From Volutella citrinella (lineage: Eukaryota; Ascomycota; Sordariomycetes; Hypocreales; Nectriaceae): 64,000 bases of DNA. The notes below the pieces were generated by a model, which made no database searches, was not told the DNA's origin, and was given only the letters and a program-made list of their open reading frames with translations. The stretch is taken from positions 1,240,001 through 1,304,000 of the forward strand of contig JAWZSP010000006.1 of NCBI GenBank assembly GCA_034401135.1. Direction: 5' to 3'. Position numbers and translations under genes: made by a program. This document shows, in pieces, positions 18,945 through 33,100 of the stretch (its first letter is position 1; every line of letters begins with the position of its first letter).

Positions 18945-21425
18945 TAAGTAAGTAAAGCTATAGTAAAATAATATTATATTATATATATTAAAATAAATAA
19001 TAATATATTTATAAATAATTTTTTTTAATAATTTAAAAATAAAATTAATTAAAAATTTATTATTAAAAAAATTTAAATTTTTTATTTTATAAATTATTTT
19101 TTAAATAAAAAAATATTAATTTTTAAATATAATAATTAATTAAAATAATAATAATATAATTTTATTATTTTAATTAAATATTTTTATAATATATTAAAAA
19201 AAAAAAATTTTTATTATTATTAATTTAAATATTTTTTTTAAAAAAATTAATATTTAAAATTAAAATTTAATTTTTAATTATAAATAAAATAAAATATATA
19301 AAATTAATTAAAATATATTAATTATATAAATTTTATATTAATAATAATAATTTATTATAAATATAATATAAATATTAATTATATAAATTTTTAAATAAAT
19401 ATAAATAATAATAAATAAGATTTTATATAAAAAAAGATTTTATTTAAAAAATTAATATATATATATTATATTTATAATATTTTTAATTTAATAATAATAA
19501 TTAAATTAAAATTAATTATAAATAATAATAATATTAATAAATAATATAAAAAAAATTAAAAAATATAATTTTAAAAGATTTTTATAATAAAATATAAAAA
19601 TAATATTTATATTATTAATATATTTTTAATTATTTTACATAATATTTTTAAAATTTAAAAGTTAAAAAATATAATTAAAATTATTATATATAAAATATAA
19701 AAAAAATTATAATAATAAAATTATAAATTATAAATAAAAATTATTATAAATATATTTTAAATTTAATTTATATTTATAAAGATATTAATTTTAATATATT
19801 TATATAAAAAGGTTATTATATATATAATTAATATTATAAATAAATTAAAAAATTAAATAAAATAATAAAAATATTAAATTAATTTATTAATTTATTAATT
19901 TAAATAAAAATATATAAATTATATAATATTTATATAATAAAAATATTAAATTAATATTTTAAAATAATAATATTTAATAAATAAAAAAAGATTTTTAAAT
20001 TAAATAAAATAAATATTTAAAAAATAAATAAAATTTATTTAATATATATATATTATTATAATAAAAAATATAAATTATATAAAAATAAATAATTTAAAAA
20101 GAATTATAATTTAAATTAATAAAATTATTATATTAAATATAAAATTTTAATATTAATATAATAAAAATAATATATATATAAATTTTATTTTTATTATAAA
20201 TTTAATTAATAATATTAATAAGTTATATAATAATAATTTTTTATTATATATAGAAATTTATAATTATAAATTATAAAAAATAATATTAAAAATTATATAA
20301 TATTTTAAAAAATTATAAATTTAAATATATATTAAAATATTATAAAATTAATATAAAATATAAAAAATATATAATTAATATATATATATATAAAGAATTA
20401 TATTATAAAGAATTTAAATATATTATATATAATAATTAAAAAAATATTTAATTAATATTATTTAATAATAAAAAATAAATATTATATATTAATATTAATT
20501 ATATTATTTAATAAATATATTATTTAAATACTAATATTAAAAATTATATAATATTAATATTATAATAATAATAATAATAATTTAAAAATAATTTATTAAA
20601 TATAAATATTAAAAAGATTTAAAAAATATAAAATAAAAATAATATAAAATAAAAATAATATTAAATAAATAATTAATAAGGCTTATAATATAAATATTAT
20701 ATTATATAAATAAAAAAATAATAATTTAATTAAAAATAAAATTAATAATTTTTTATAATATAATAATTATAATAAAAATATTATATTAAAATATAAATAA
20801 GTAAATAAAAACTATTTATTTAATATTTTAAAATTATATTATATATAATAAAATAATATTTTAAAATTATATAAAAAATAATTAAATAAATATATTAATA
20901 TATTTAATTAAAAAAATTATAAAATAATATATAATAATAATTATATAATATTATATATTTATAAATATTATAAACTTAATATATTAAAAATAAAAATTAA
21001 TAAAAATTAAATAATAATTATAATTAAATAATTAAGTATTATAATCTATTTAATATATATATTATAAAAAAAAATTATAAATTTAATTTATTAATTAAAA
21101 TTAAAATATATATAAAATAACTTATTATTAATAAAAGATTATAATTTATATTATTTATTTTAAAATATATATAATAAGATTTTATTTAAAAAATTATATT
21201 TTTATTATAATAATATAATATTTTTATTTTTATTTAAATATATTAAAAAAAAATTAATTAAAATAATTTAAAAAATAAAATATAATATAATAAATTTTAT
21301 ATAAATAATATAAAAAATATTTATATATTAAAAAAACTTAATAAAATATTATAATAATTATAAAATATAAAAAGAATAAAATTATAATAATAAAATATAA
21401 TTTAATATAATATAAAATAAATAAA

Positions 21426-21432
<7 letters not shown>

Positions 21433-21456
<24 letters not shown>

Positions 21457-21671
21457 TAAAAATAAAAATAAAAATAAAAATAAAAATAAAAATAAAAATA
21501 AAAATAAAAATAAAAATAAAAATAAAAATAAAAATAAAAATAAAAATAAAAATAAAAATAAAAATAAAAATAAAAATAAAAATAAAAATAAAAATAAAAA
21601 TAAAAATAAAAATAAAAATAAAAATAAAAATAAAAATAAAAATAAAAATAAAAATAAAAATAAAAATAAAA
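21433..21671. repeat. Microsatellite (TAAAAA)n, about 39 copies
   Basis: An uninterrupted hexamer TAAAAA runs for about 240 bp. Shorter imperfect A/T repeats of the same kind flank it on both sides. Confidence 0.95.
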
Positions 21672-23879
21672 TAAAAATATAATTTATATATATAAAATAA
21701 ATTAAAATATTTAAATTATAAAATTATTTAAAAATTAAAAATAAAAATAAAATATATTATATTTATAATAATTATATAAAATAAAAATAATATTAAAAAG
21801 CTTAATAATAATAAATAAAAATAATTTTAAAAATAAAATTTTTTTTAATTAAATTTTAAATAATTAATATAATTCTTAATAATTAAAAAATAAAAAATAA
21901 AATAATTAAGCCTTTTTTATAAAAATAATATATATTATAAATAATTTATAAAATAAAAATAAAACTATTTATAAAAAGACTTTTTTTAATTATTATTATA
22001 AATAAAAAACTTAATTTAAAATTTAAAATTATAATTATTTTATTTAAATATATAAAATATTAGCTTATAATATAATTAAAATAAAAATAATAATAAAATT
22101 TATATTTAAAATAATATTATTATATTATATAATTTTATTAAAAAATACTAATTTAATATATAATATTAATAACTTATAAAATATATTTTATTAAATAGAT
22201 ATATTAAATATACTTTTAATTAAATAAAGTAATTACTTATATAATTAAAATTAATAAAAATATAATAATTTAAAAAATATAATAAATATTAATAATTAAT
22301 AATTTAAATAAATAAATAAGAATTAAATAAAATTAAAAAATAAATATATTAAATAATAATAATAATTTATTTAATATTAATATATAAAGTTAAAATATAA
22401 AATTATATATAAAAACTTAATATAAATAAAAAAGTTAAAAATATTTATATTAAATATAATATAATATAAAATATTTTATAAAAATATTAAAAATAATAAA
22501 TTAAAAATAAAAAAAATAAATAACTTAAAATAAATAATTTAAATAAATATTAAGTATTAAATAAATTAAATAAATTATTTATAATACTATTTATATAAAA
22601 TATATTTATATAATAAATATAATAAAAGTTAAATAATTAAAAAGAATTATTAAATAGTTAAATATTTAATATAAAAATATTTTTAATTTTTTAAAAAATA
22701 ATAAAATAAAAAATAATTTAATTAATAAAAAATAAAACTAAAAAAATATTATTTAAGTTTTACTTATTAAATATAATTTATAAATAATTTTTAAATAAAA
22801 AGTATAATAAATTATATATTTAAATTAAACTAAAATAAATATTTTTAAATAGCTTATATTTATAATATAATATATAATTAATATTATAAAAAATTATTAT
22901 TAACTTTATATAATTAAATTAATTAATAATACTAAATATATATTTTATTTTATTTTAAAAAAATATAAGTATTTTATTTAAAAAGAAAATATTTATTAAT
23001 ATTTTTTATTAACTACTTATATAAATAAAATATAAAAATAAAAAAATTATATTAAGTTTAAAAAACTTAAAAATATTATATATAATAGCTTATTATTTAT
23101 ATAATAATATATAAATTAAAAATTATATAAATTATATTAATTTATTAAAAATATATATTAATAATATTATTATATTTAATAATATATTATAAAAATATTT
23201 AAATTATTTAATAAAATTAATTTAATATTATTATTAAAAAAGTCTTATTTAAATATATTTATTTATATAATTATTAAGTTTTAAAATTAATAAATTTAAA
23301 ATAATTATAATAAAAAATAAAAATTTAAATATTATTATATTATATTTTTTTATATTTTTAATAAAAATATAATTATTAAAAATAAATAATATTTTTTTAA
23401 AATTTTTAAATAAAATAAAAATTTAAAATAAAATTATTAAAAATAAAATTTATTAATATAAAAGAAATATTTAAATTAATAATATTAAAAAAGAAAACTT
23501 ATAATATATTAAAAAATATTTAATTAAAATAATAAAATTATATTATTATAATTCTAATTAATTATTATACTTAAAAATAAATATTTATTTTTATAAATTT
23601 AATATTCTTATTTTAGAAGTTCTTTTTTATAAAATAAAGATTTTAAATTATTAATAATTAAAATTAAATTAATTTTATTTTTAAATTAAATAATATTAAT
23701 TTTTAAAAAAATATAATATAAAATAATATAATTTAAAATAATAAGTTTAATATAAATATATTAATAAAAAATATTAATAATTTAAATTAGCTTAAATATT
23801 AATAATAGTTTTAATAAATTATATAATAATTAAAAAAATAGTTATTTATATAAATATATTAGTAGTTAGAGTTATAATT

Positions 23880-24115
23880 TAACTATTAATTAAATTACTA
23901 ATTAAATAATTAAACTTAATTTAACTAAATTTAGTTAAACTAAGTTTAGTCTAAGTTTAACTAAAGTTAATTAATTAATTAAAAGTAACTAAAATCACTT
24001 ATATAAGTAACTAAGACTAAATTTACTTTTAATTAATTTAATTAAACTAAACTTAGTTATTTAACTAGTTATTTAATTAGTAGTTTAATAAGTAATTTAA
24101 TAATAATTTAAATAA
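23880..24115. repeat. Imperfect palindrome, arms about 110 bp
   Basis: The two halves meet near CACTTATATAAGTAAC at about 23996-24011. Motifs AACTAAGTTTAGT, AATTAATTAAAAGTAA and TTACTAATTAAATAA in the left half recur as reverse complements, in order, in the right half. This stretch also keeps more G and C than its surroundings. It could be a folded-back terminal repeat or a small MITE. Boundaries are approximate. Confidence 0.6.
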
Positions 24116-24540
24116 TTAATAAATAATTAAATAATAAAATTATATAAATATTATAAATAAATAATTTAATAACTTTTTTTAATAATAATATTTAAGATAT
24201 AATATATATTTTTAATATTCTTTTTATATAAACTTTTATTAATAGATTTAATAATCTTATTTAAATTTTAAAAGCTTTAATTTAAGTATATTTAAGTTTA
24301 TATAATATTATAAGTTATTTTTTTATATTAAAATCTTTTATTTTAAAAATCTTATTAAGTTAGTTATTAAGAGTTTTAGTTATATTATTAAGTATAATAA
24401 ATTATAAGCTTTATTACTTTATTTTATTTTAAAATAAAGTTTAATTAAGAGCTTATAAAATTTATTATAAAAAGTATAGATTTTATTATAATAAGTTATT
24501 AAGTATATTATAAAACTTAATAATATTTTATAAAAAATAC

Positions 24541-24668
24541 TAATATATAATATTATTTTTATTAATAAATAGTTTTATATTTAAAAATATAATAATAAAA
24601 ATAATAATATATAATATTATTTTTATTAATAAATAATTTTATATTTAAAAATATAATAATAAAAATAA
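24541..24668. repeat. 64-bp tandem duplication, two copies
   Basis: 24541-24604 and 24605-24668 are identical except for one G/A difference, and a partial third copy follows. A difference of this kind is what RIP would leave. Confidence 0.85.
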
Positions 24669-27600
24669 TAATATAATATTAAATTTAAATTCTTTTTTTA
24701 TAATATAAAAATTTAAAAAAGATAGTTTTAAATACTTTTAATAATATAATTAGTATTAATATATATATAGTAATTAGCTTATTTACTAATTAAATAGGTT
24801 TATTATTAATAAATTTAACTTATTATTTATTAAATTTATTTTTATAAGTCTTTTATTTTATCTTATTATAATTAATTATTATTATATTTTAAGTTAGTTA
24901 TAATAATATATTTAATATAAAAAAATTATATTCTTAATATAAAAAATAGTATTTTTAATATAAAAAAGAGTGTTTTTAATATAAGAGTATTAATATAATA
25001 TAATATAAATAAAAAGAGTTTTTTATACTATATTTAATAAGAATCTTATTTTAATAATTAAAGTCTAATTATTTTTTATATTAATATATATTTATTATAT
25101 TTATAATTTTTTTAATATAAATAGGTTTTTTTTTATAAAATATATTGCTTAATTAATTAGATTTTATTTAAGATATCTATTTATTATTTTTAATATATAT
25201 TTTTTTAAATTTAGTTTTAAACTAAAATCTATTTTACTTATTATTATATTTATTTATTTAATAAAGAAAAACTTTTTTAATTTCTTATTATATTAAATTA
25301 ATTTAAATTTAATAGTCCTTTTTACTTTTTATTTATTTTTCTTATTACCTTTATTTAATTTAATTAATAAAAGTAGTAAAGTTATATATAAAAAGGAGTT
25401 TTTACTTTAATATAGTTTTTATAAATATATTATATTAATAATTAGGTATATTTATTAATAAGATAGTATATTTAATTTAAATACTTATAAATATATTTAT
25501 TAAAATATTTTAAATAGTCTAGCTCTAGCTTATTATTATTTTTAAAATAGTTTATTTTATAAAGTCTAAAGTATATAATATCCTTTTTATTAATTTTAAC
25601 TAGCTTATACTTATTATTATCTTAAATCTTAAAGTATATAATAATTATATTAATAAGGACTTTTATTTTATATTAATAAACTTTTTATAAGGCTTTTTTT
25701 TACTTTTATATTATTATTTTATTATTAATTTTACTAAAAAATATTAAAAAAGTTAATAATATTTATTAATTTAAAACTATATATTACTTTATTTTATAAG
25801 TATGTTAAGATTTTAAAGTATATATTATTAAAATTGAATTATGAAATAAAAAAGAAATCTATTTATAATATATCTAGATTTATAATTATATAATAATAAA
25901 TTATTATTTTTATAATTTAATTTTTTTATTTTAAAATTCTATTTATTTAAAAATAATAAGTTATTAATATAAGGAATTTTATATTAAGTTTATAAAATAT
26001 AGCTTTTTATAAATTAAATATAAACTCTAAGTCTTAGTTATTAATAATTTATTATAGTATATTTCAGGTAATAATTAATAGTTTATAAATAATTATTTTA
26101 GCTTATTATTAAATTATATATAACTTATTTCTTAATTTTTAAAATATTTTTTTTTAAAAAAAATCTAACTTAATATATATATATATTATATTAAAATAAA
26201 GTAACTTAGTATTTTTTAATTAATTTCTATAAATAGTATTTTTAATATATTTATAATAAAATCTAATATAATTATATAAAATAATTATAAAATAATTATT
26301 ATAAATTATATTTTTTAAACTTTAATTACTTATTTATAATATTTTTTTTATATTTAAAATACTAATTAATAAACTTATTTATTAGCTTATTAATTTTATA
26401 ATAGTAAATATTTTATAAGTTTATTAATATTTTATAAATTTTAAAATAATATTTATTATTATATATTTATTTTAAAATAAGTTTAATTATTAATTTAAAG
26501 ATATAAAGCTATAATATTTTAATAATATTAATATAATATAAAAGTCTATTTTAATAGAGCTTAAATAAAGTAAAAAGTAACTCTTTTAAACTTTATTATA
26601 ATTATTTTTAAATTTATTATTATTAAATATAACTCTTAATTTCTTTAAGCTAAGAATCTTAGTTATATCTTTTTATAATCTATAATAAGAATTTAAGTAT
26701 AAGTACTATCTTAGTTATAGTATTTCTTTTTAAAATTATATAAGATTTTAGTTTATTAATAATACTTTATTTACTTTTTAGTAATCTAGTTCCTTTATTA
26801 ATAATCTTAATAATATATTTAGTATAATATTTAATATACTTAAAAATATAAAATATTATTAAATTAAATTAAAATACATAGTTTATTATAATTACTCATT
26901 TTAAATTAACTTTATTTAGATATATTATTATAAATAAAGTATAGATTATAATTATTTTTATTATAATATAATTAGTAATAATACTAATAAGGTTTTAATT
27001 AAATTATATTATTTTATATAGTTTTTAGATTCTTTATATAATTATAATTACTTTAGTTTTTATTAAAGTATATTATTTTTTTATATTTAATATTAATTTT
27101 AATAAAAATAGTATTAATTATAGCTTTTTTAAGAAAATATTATTTTTTAATAAAAAGATTTTATTTTATTTATAATTAAATTAAAAAATAAATAAGCTAA
27201 ATCCTTTTTTATATATGTTTAATTTAAGAAAATATATATTTATTTAAATTAAAATATTATAAGAAGTAGTTATTATATAAATAAACTTTATAAATTTTTA
27301 AATACCTTCTGCTTTTTAAAAGTTAAATTAAACTTAATATTACTATTTTTAACTTTCTTACTTACTTAACTTATTTTAATTTAAAAATGTCTTTATATTA
27401 TAATAACTATATTTTCTAATTATATAATTATTAAATCTAGATATTATATTAAAAAATACCTTTTTATAAATAAATCTTTTATATTAATATATATTTTAAA
27501 ATTAGTAAAGTTTATAAAATAAATATACTTTAAAAAAGCTACTCTTTTACTATTAATCTTATAAATTCTATTACTATTTATAAGATGTTTAAGTAATTAT

Positions 27601-29865
27601 ATATCAAGATATTTAATAAAGGACTTTTATATTAAAATATATAGTCTCTTCTTAAGATATTTAATATAATTCTTATATATTTTATATACTATTATTAAGA
27701 ATTAGAAAATATTATAATATTATTAATATAGACTTAGATAAATTTATAATATTTATAAAATTACTTATCTATATATTATTAAGTAAATATTAATAAGTTT
27801 TTAAATCTTATTAAGACTATATTAAATACTTTAAGGCTTTATTTAAATATAATAATTATTTTATTTTTATATACTTTATAAATTAAGAACTAAAAAAAAA
27901 TCTAATAATATTAAATAATAAAAAAAACTTCTTTTTAATTATATTTAATATAATATTTATTTAATTTAATAATAAATAGATATTTAGTATACTTATTTTA
28001 TTTAATAATTTAAAATTAATAATAATTCTACTTTTTATTATTATTTACTATATATTATATAATAGATATTAAGTAAGTAATTAGTATTAATCTATTTTAA
28101 AAAATATACTATTATTAGTTTATATATCTTATTATAAGTTTTATTAAAAAATCTTCTATTTTTAAATATTATTAAGTATTTTTAAGTTATTTTGATTTAT
28201 TATTATTACTTTTTATAACTTTTATTTATATTTTTACCTTTTTTAATATAATAATAACTCTTTTATTTTTATTAATATTTTAATTTATTTAAGACTATAA
28301 TAAATATATTAATATATTTTAAAATAATATTAATAATTTTTATATTAAATTTATTTTTTATAAATAGTACTTATTTTAATTTTAATATTTTATAACTTAG
28401 AATATTAAATTTAATTTAATTTTAATTCTAAGTTATATTTTATTAATTTTATATTAATACTTTCTTAATTTTTTAATAACTTAAAATTAATATCTATATT
28501 TATTATTTAAAAGATATTTAGTACTAAATTAATATTATTAGCTTTTTCTTACTTTTTAATAATCTTCTACCTTTTTTGTATTATAATTAGCTTATTTTTA
28601 TTATTCTAAATAATAACTAGCTTTAAGTTATTAATATTAATAATTATATTATATATTTATTTAGTTACTTTAAATAAATAGAAAGTTTTATTATTTCTAA
28701 TTATTATATATATATTAAAAGATTTCTTTATGTTATATTTATAATTATAATATTTCTTAAAGTAATTTTAATATAGGATATATAAAGTACTTTATATATA
28801 AAATTAATTTATTATATAAATTGAAAAGATCTTTTTATTTATTATTATATCTTAAAGTAATTTAAACTTTATATTTAAGTTAATTAATTATTACTTTATA
28901 TTTATATAAAAAGCTAATTCTTAAGAATATATATAATTTAAAACTTTTTATTAAGTTAATAATTATTATAAAATATTTAGTTATTTTATACTCTTTTTTA
29001 TATCTTAGAATATAGAAGTTAAATATAGCCTTTTTATTGATAAAAAAGATTAAGCTTATAATTTTAATATTTTTAAAAAATTAGAGTTTATTTTTAATTT
29101 TTTTTTATATTTACTATTAATTATATCTTATTTACTAAAATATTAGATATTTTTATATTTATATAGATATTATATAGCTTATTTTTATTAAAAAATTATA
29201 TATTAATTTTTAAATAAATATTTAATTTAGTTTTTATTATATTATATCTATTTAGTTATTTAATAAATTTAATAATTTATTTATTTTTTATTTTCTTATT
29301 TATATTAAAATATAAATCTTTAACTTATTTTAAAAAGAATTTAAGTATATATATTATAAAATTAATAAAAGCTATTTTATTTTAATTATTTTTTTTAAAT
29401 TTATTATTTATTAAACCTTTTTTAATTAAAATATAATTATTTTTTAATAAATATTTTTTTATTTTAATTAATAATTATTTTATATATATATTATAATTTT
29501 AATATAAAAAGTTTTAGTTTTAATTTTATTATAACTTATTATAAGTTCTATATATTTATTATTATTATAAAAATTTTAATTTATTAATTTAATATTTTAA
29601 TTTTAATTAATATAATAATATATCTTTTTATATTTTTTATATTTTATTAATTATTTTATTAATTTTTATTATTATTAAATTAGACTTTTTTTTATTTAGC
29701 TTTAGTTTTTATAAAAGATAGTTAATAAGCTTATATAGTATATAGTTTAATATATATATAATAAAAACTATAATAAATTTTATACTAAATATTATACTTA
29801 ATATCTTAATTATAATATTAATCTAAAATAAGTTATAATTAGTATTTAATAGATATAATAAATAG

Positions 29866-30145
29866 CAGCCTTCTTATCTATTAAGGTCTCTGCACTACTA
29901 AAGGTTATAGAAAGGTTGTAATAACCCTTTGCAGCCGCAGGCGTAAGGATAAAGCTATCCACGCCGGATGACCCAACGCCGGGCTTGCGCTAGCTATATC
30001 ATAATGCCTTTCCCCCAGCTCGTTAAGCAAGCAGCCAAGCAAGCAACCAAGCCAGCAGCCAAGCGAGCAGCCAAGCAAGCCAACGCCCGCACACACACAC
30101 TTCTCCCGCCTGCCACTTCGCCAACGACCTCGAGATGCTACTAAT
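29866..30145. other. Isolated GC island with AAGCAAGCAGCC-type repeats
   Basis: About 280 bp of ordinary composition stand alone in the A+T block. CpG and CpA are intact (GCCGCAGGCGTAAGG, ACGCCGGATGACCC). The part 30027-30081 is an imperfect repeat of the pattern CAAGC(A/C)AGCAGC, followed by (AC)n and a CT-rich stretch. A 63-codon minus-strand frame exists, but its Cys-Gly-Leu repetition is just the repeat translated. It is either a single-copy remnant spared by RIP or the unique leader of a degraded element; function unknown. Confidence 0.7.
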
Positions 30146-33100
30146 TAACGCTCTCTTTTTCTTTAAAAAGGGTCTTTTCTTAAAAATAATAATCAACTTT
30201 AAGCTATTAAGTAAAAGCCTGAACTTATAAGATACTTTAACTAATATACTATCTAATAAGGTATAAATATCTTTCTTAATACTTAGATATAAATTACTAA
30301 GTAAAGAAGTTAATATAAAGGCTAAGAAAGGTATCTATTTCTTAAAAAAGAAAGAGAATAAAAGCTAAAAGAAGGATATTTATTTAAAGATTAGAAAAAA
30401 GAATAATAATTAGTTAAAAAAGCTAGTAAAAATAATAAAGAAGTTATAAAAAAGGATATATAATAAGTAGTAATAAAGGCTTAATTTAATAAAGTAATTT
30501 AAACTATTATTACTTTATTTTTTAATATTTTATAATTTATAGTATTATAATTATATTCCTTTATAAAAAGGCTTTTATTTTTATAAAAGTTATAAGTTTT
30601 AATTATATTTTTATATTTAAAATCTTTTTTAATTTTTTTAATTTTTTTTTAAAATATTAATTTTAATATTATTATTTTTATTAATTTATACTTTTTTTTT
30701 AATTTTTAATTTTAATTATAATTAATATCTTTATAAAAATTAAAGAATTTATTATATTATATTAAACTTATTATATATATTAACTTATTTTATAATTTTT
30801 TTATATTATAATTCTTTTTATAAAAGTTTATTAAATTTTTATTTTTTTTTACTTTTTAAATAAATTTAAAATAAGTCTTTTATTTTATTAATTACTAATT
30901 AATTATTTATAATTAAGGATTAATCTTACTTTATAATTATAAAAATATTTAATAATTTTTATATATATTTATTATATAAATATTATTAAAGATATTTATA
31001 ATAAATAATTAAAAAGATTTATTTAATTTAATATATATTTTAATAAAATATAAGTTTTTTAATCTTTTTATTATTTAGTTTATTTATAATTTAAATTATT
31101 TTATATATTTTAAAATAATACTTTATAATTAGGAATTATAATAAGTTTTTTTTTAAATAATTTATTTCTTTTTATTATTATAAAATTATATTACTTTTTA
31201 ATAGAGTTTATAATTTATAAATAATAAAGGTTTTATATTTAAATTAACTTAATATAAATAGATTTTAGCTATTTATATTTAAGATTTAATTGTATAAAAA
31301 ACTAATTATTTATTATTATAATAGACTTTAATATTAAATTAATAATATTAAAATTAAAATTAAAAAATCTAATATTTTAAATATATATTTTATTAAATAG
31401 TATTATTATTAATATAAATTAATTAGTTATTATAATATTTATATTAAGATTAGCTTTAGATTTATTTAATTAAAGATTTTTAACTATTATATTAAGAATT
31501 AATAAAATCTTTTTTATAATTAATTAAATCTTTATATTTAATAAAAATTAATTAATTATATTTATAAAAATAATAATAATAAACTATTAAAATTATATTA
31601 ATATTTTAAAAGTATTAATATTATATATTATATAATTTATATTTTTTAATAATTAAAATTAAAAATTATTTAAAAATAATATAAATTAGTTTTTTATTAA
31701 TTATTTTAAATTTTAAAATATTAACTTATAATTTATTAATATTTTAAAGTTTTTAATATATTATAAAATATATTAAAATTTTTAATTATTTAAAAAACTT
31801 TAATTATTAAAATTCTTAATATTTTTTATTTAGTTTATTATTATTATATTTAAAATTATTTAATTTAATAAAATAATTATTAAGATAAAAGTTTTAATTA
31901 AAAAATTAATAAATATATTCTTATTAAATTTAAAAAAATATAAATAAAATATATTAATTTAATAAGTTATAAATTTAATTATTTTTATTTATTAATTTTA
32001 TAAAATTATTAATTTTTAAATAATAATTTTAATTTTTTAAAATTAAAATTAATTTAATATTTTTTAAAAATTAATAAAAATTAAAAATTAATAAATAATA
32101 GTAATATTTTTTTAATTTATTAAAATATTTTTTTAATTATTTTTTATATTATTTTAATAAGATATAAGTTAATAAATAAATTTTAATAATAATAAAAAAT
32201 ATAAATAGCTATTTTTATTTTAATAATATTTTATTTATATTTTTATTATAATAAAATAAGTATTAAAATATTATAAAATCTTAATATTAAAAAATATATA
32301 TATAAATAAAAATATATTTTAATAATTTAAAAATAATTATAATATTTTTTAATTATTAAATTTTGCTTATTAATTATTATTTAATAAATTTATTATTAAG
32401 AATATTATTATAAAATAATAAAATATAAACTATTAAGAAAATTATAAAATTTTAAGAATATTTAAAGCTTTTATATTAATATAAATAGTTTTTATTTATT
32501 AATAAATTAAACCTATTATAGCTATATTTTAATTCTTTTATATATAATATAATAATTTAAAAAAGTTAGTTTTTATTAATAAAAAAGTATTTTAATATCT
32601 TAATATAATATTATATAACTTATAGCTTTTTTAAGACTTAATATAAATACTTAATATATTTGTTTTTATTTAAAAATAAATAATATTATTATTTAAATAT
32701 AATATATATTTATATTTTATAGCTTAATAAGTACTTAGTATATATATACTTAAATAGTTATTAATATATTAATAAAGTTAAAAAGTATTATATTATATTT
32801 AAAATACTATTTTCTAATAATTACTTTTTTTAATTTATATATAATAATAAGTATTTTAAAAATTAATTTATAAATATCTATTTTATTTAAAAAGTTTTTT
32901 AATAATTTATTAATTAATAATAAAAAGTATTAATTTTTTATAATAATTATATTAAGCTTTAGTAGTTTATATATAACTATAAAATATTATTTATTTAAAA
33001 AATAAATAAAATAAAAATATTTATAAAATATATTAAAAATATTTTACTTTTTTTTATTTAAAAAATAAAAAGGCTTAAATATAAATATTTTACCTTTTTT

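Larger units (their letters stand above)
18945..29865. repeat. Extremely A+T-rich, RIP-degraded block (left)
   Basis: Almost only A and T, with no open frame of note. Remaining G is mostly in AG and remaining C in CT, while CpG, CpA and TpG are nearly absent. This is the expected end state of C-to-T mutation at CpA/CpG on both strands (RIP). 18.95-23.8 kb is the most exhausted; 24-29.8 kb keeps more G and C and may hold older or less-hit transposon remains that I cannot name. It contains a hexamer microsatellite, a 64-bp tandem duplication and an imperfect palindrome, listed separately. Confidence 0.8.

Noticed and set aside
30027..30081. CRISPR-like spaced repeats
   Set aside because: Units are about 12 bp, imperfect, directly abutting and without spacers, in a eukaryotic genome; a minisatellite explains them.
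29905..30096. 63-codon minus-strand frame in the GC island (Cys/Gly/Leu-rich)
   Set aside because: It is the translation of the short AAGC/AGCC repeat and extends into unrelated sequence; no gene-like context or start signal.
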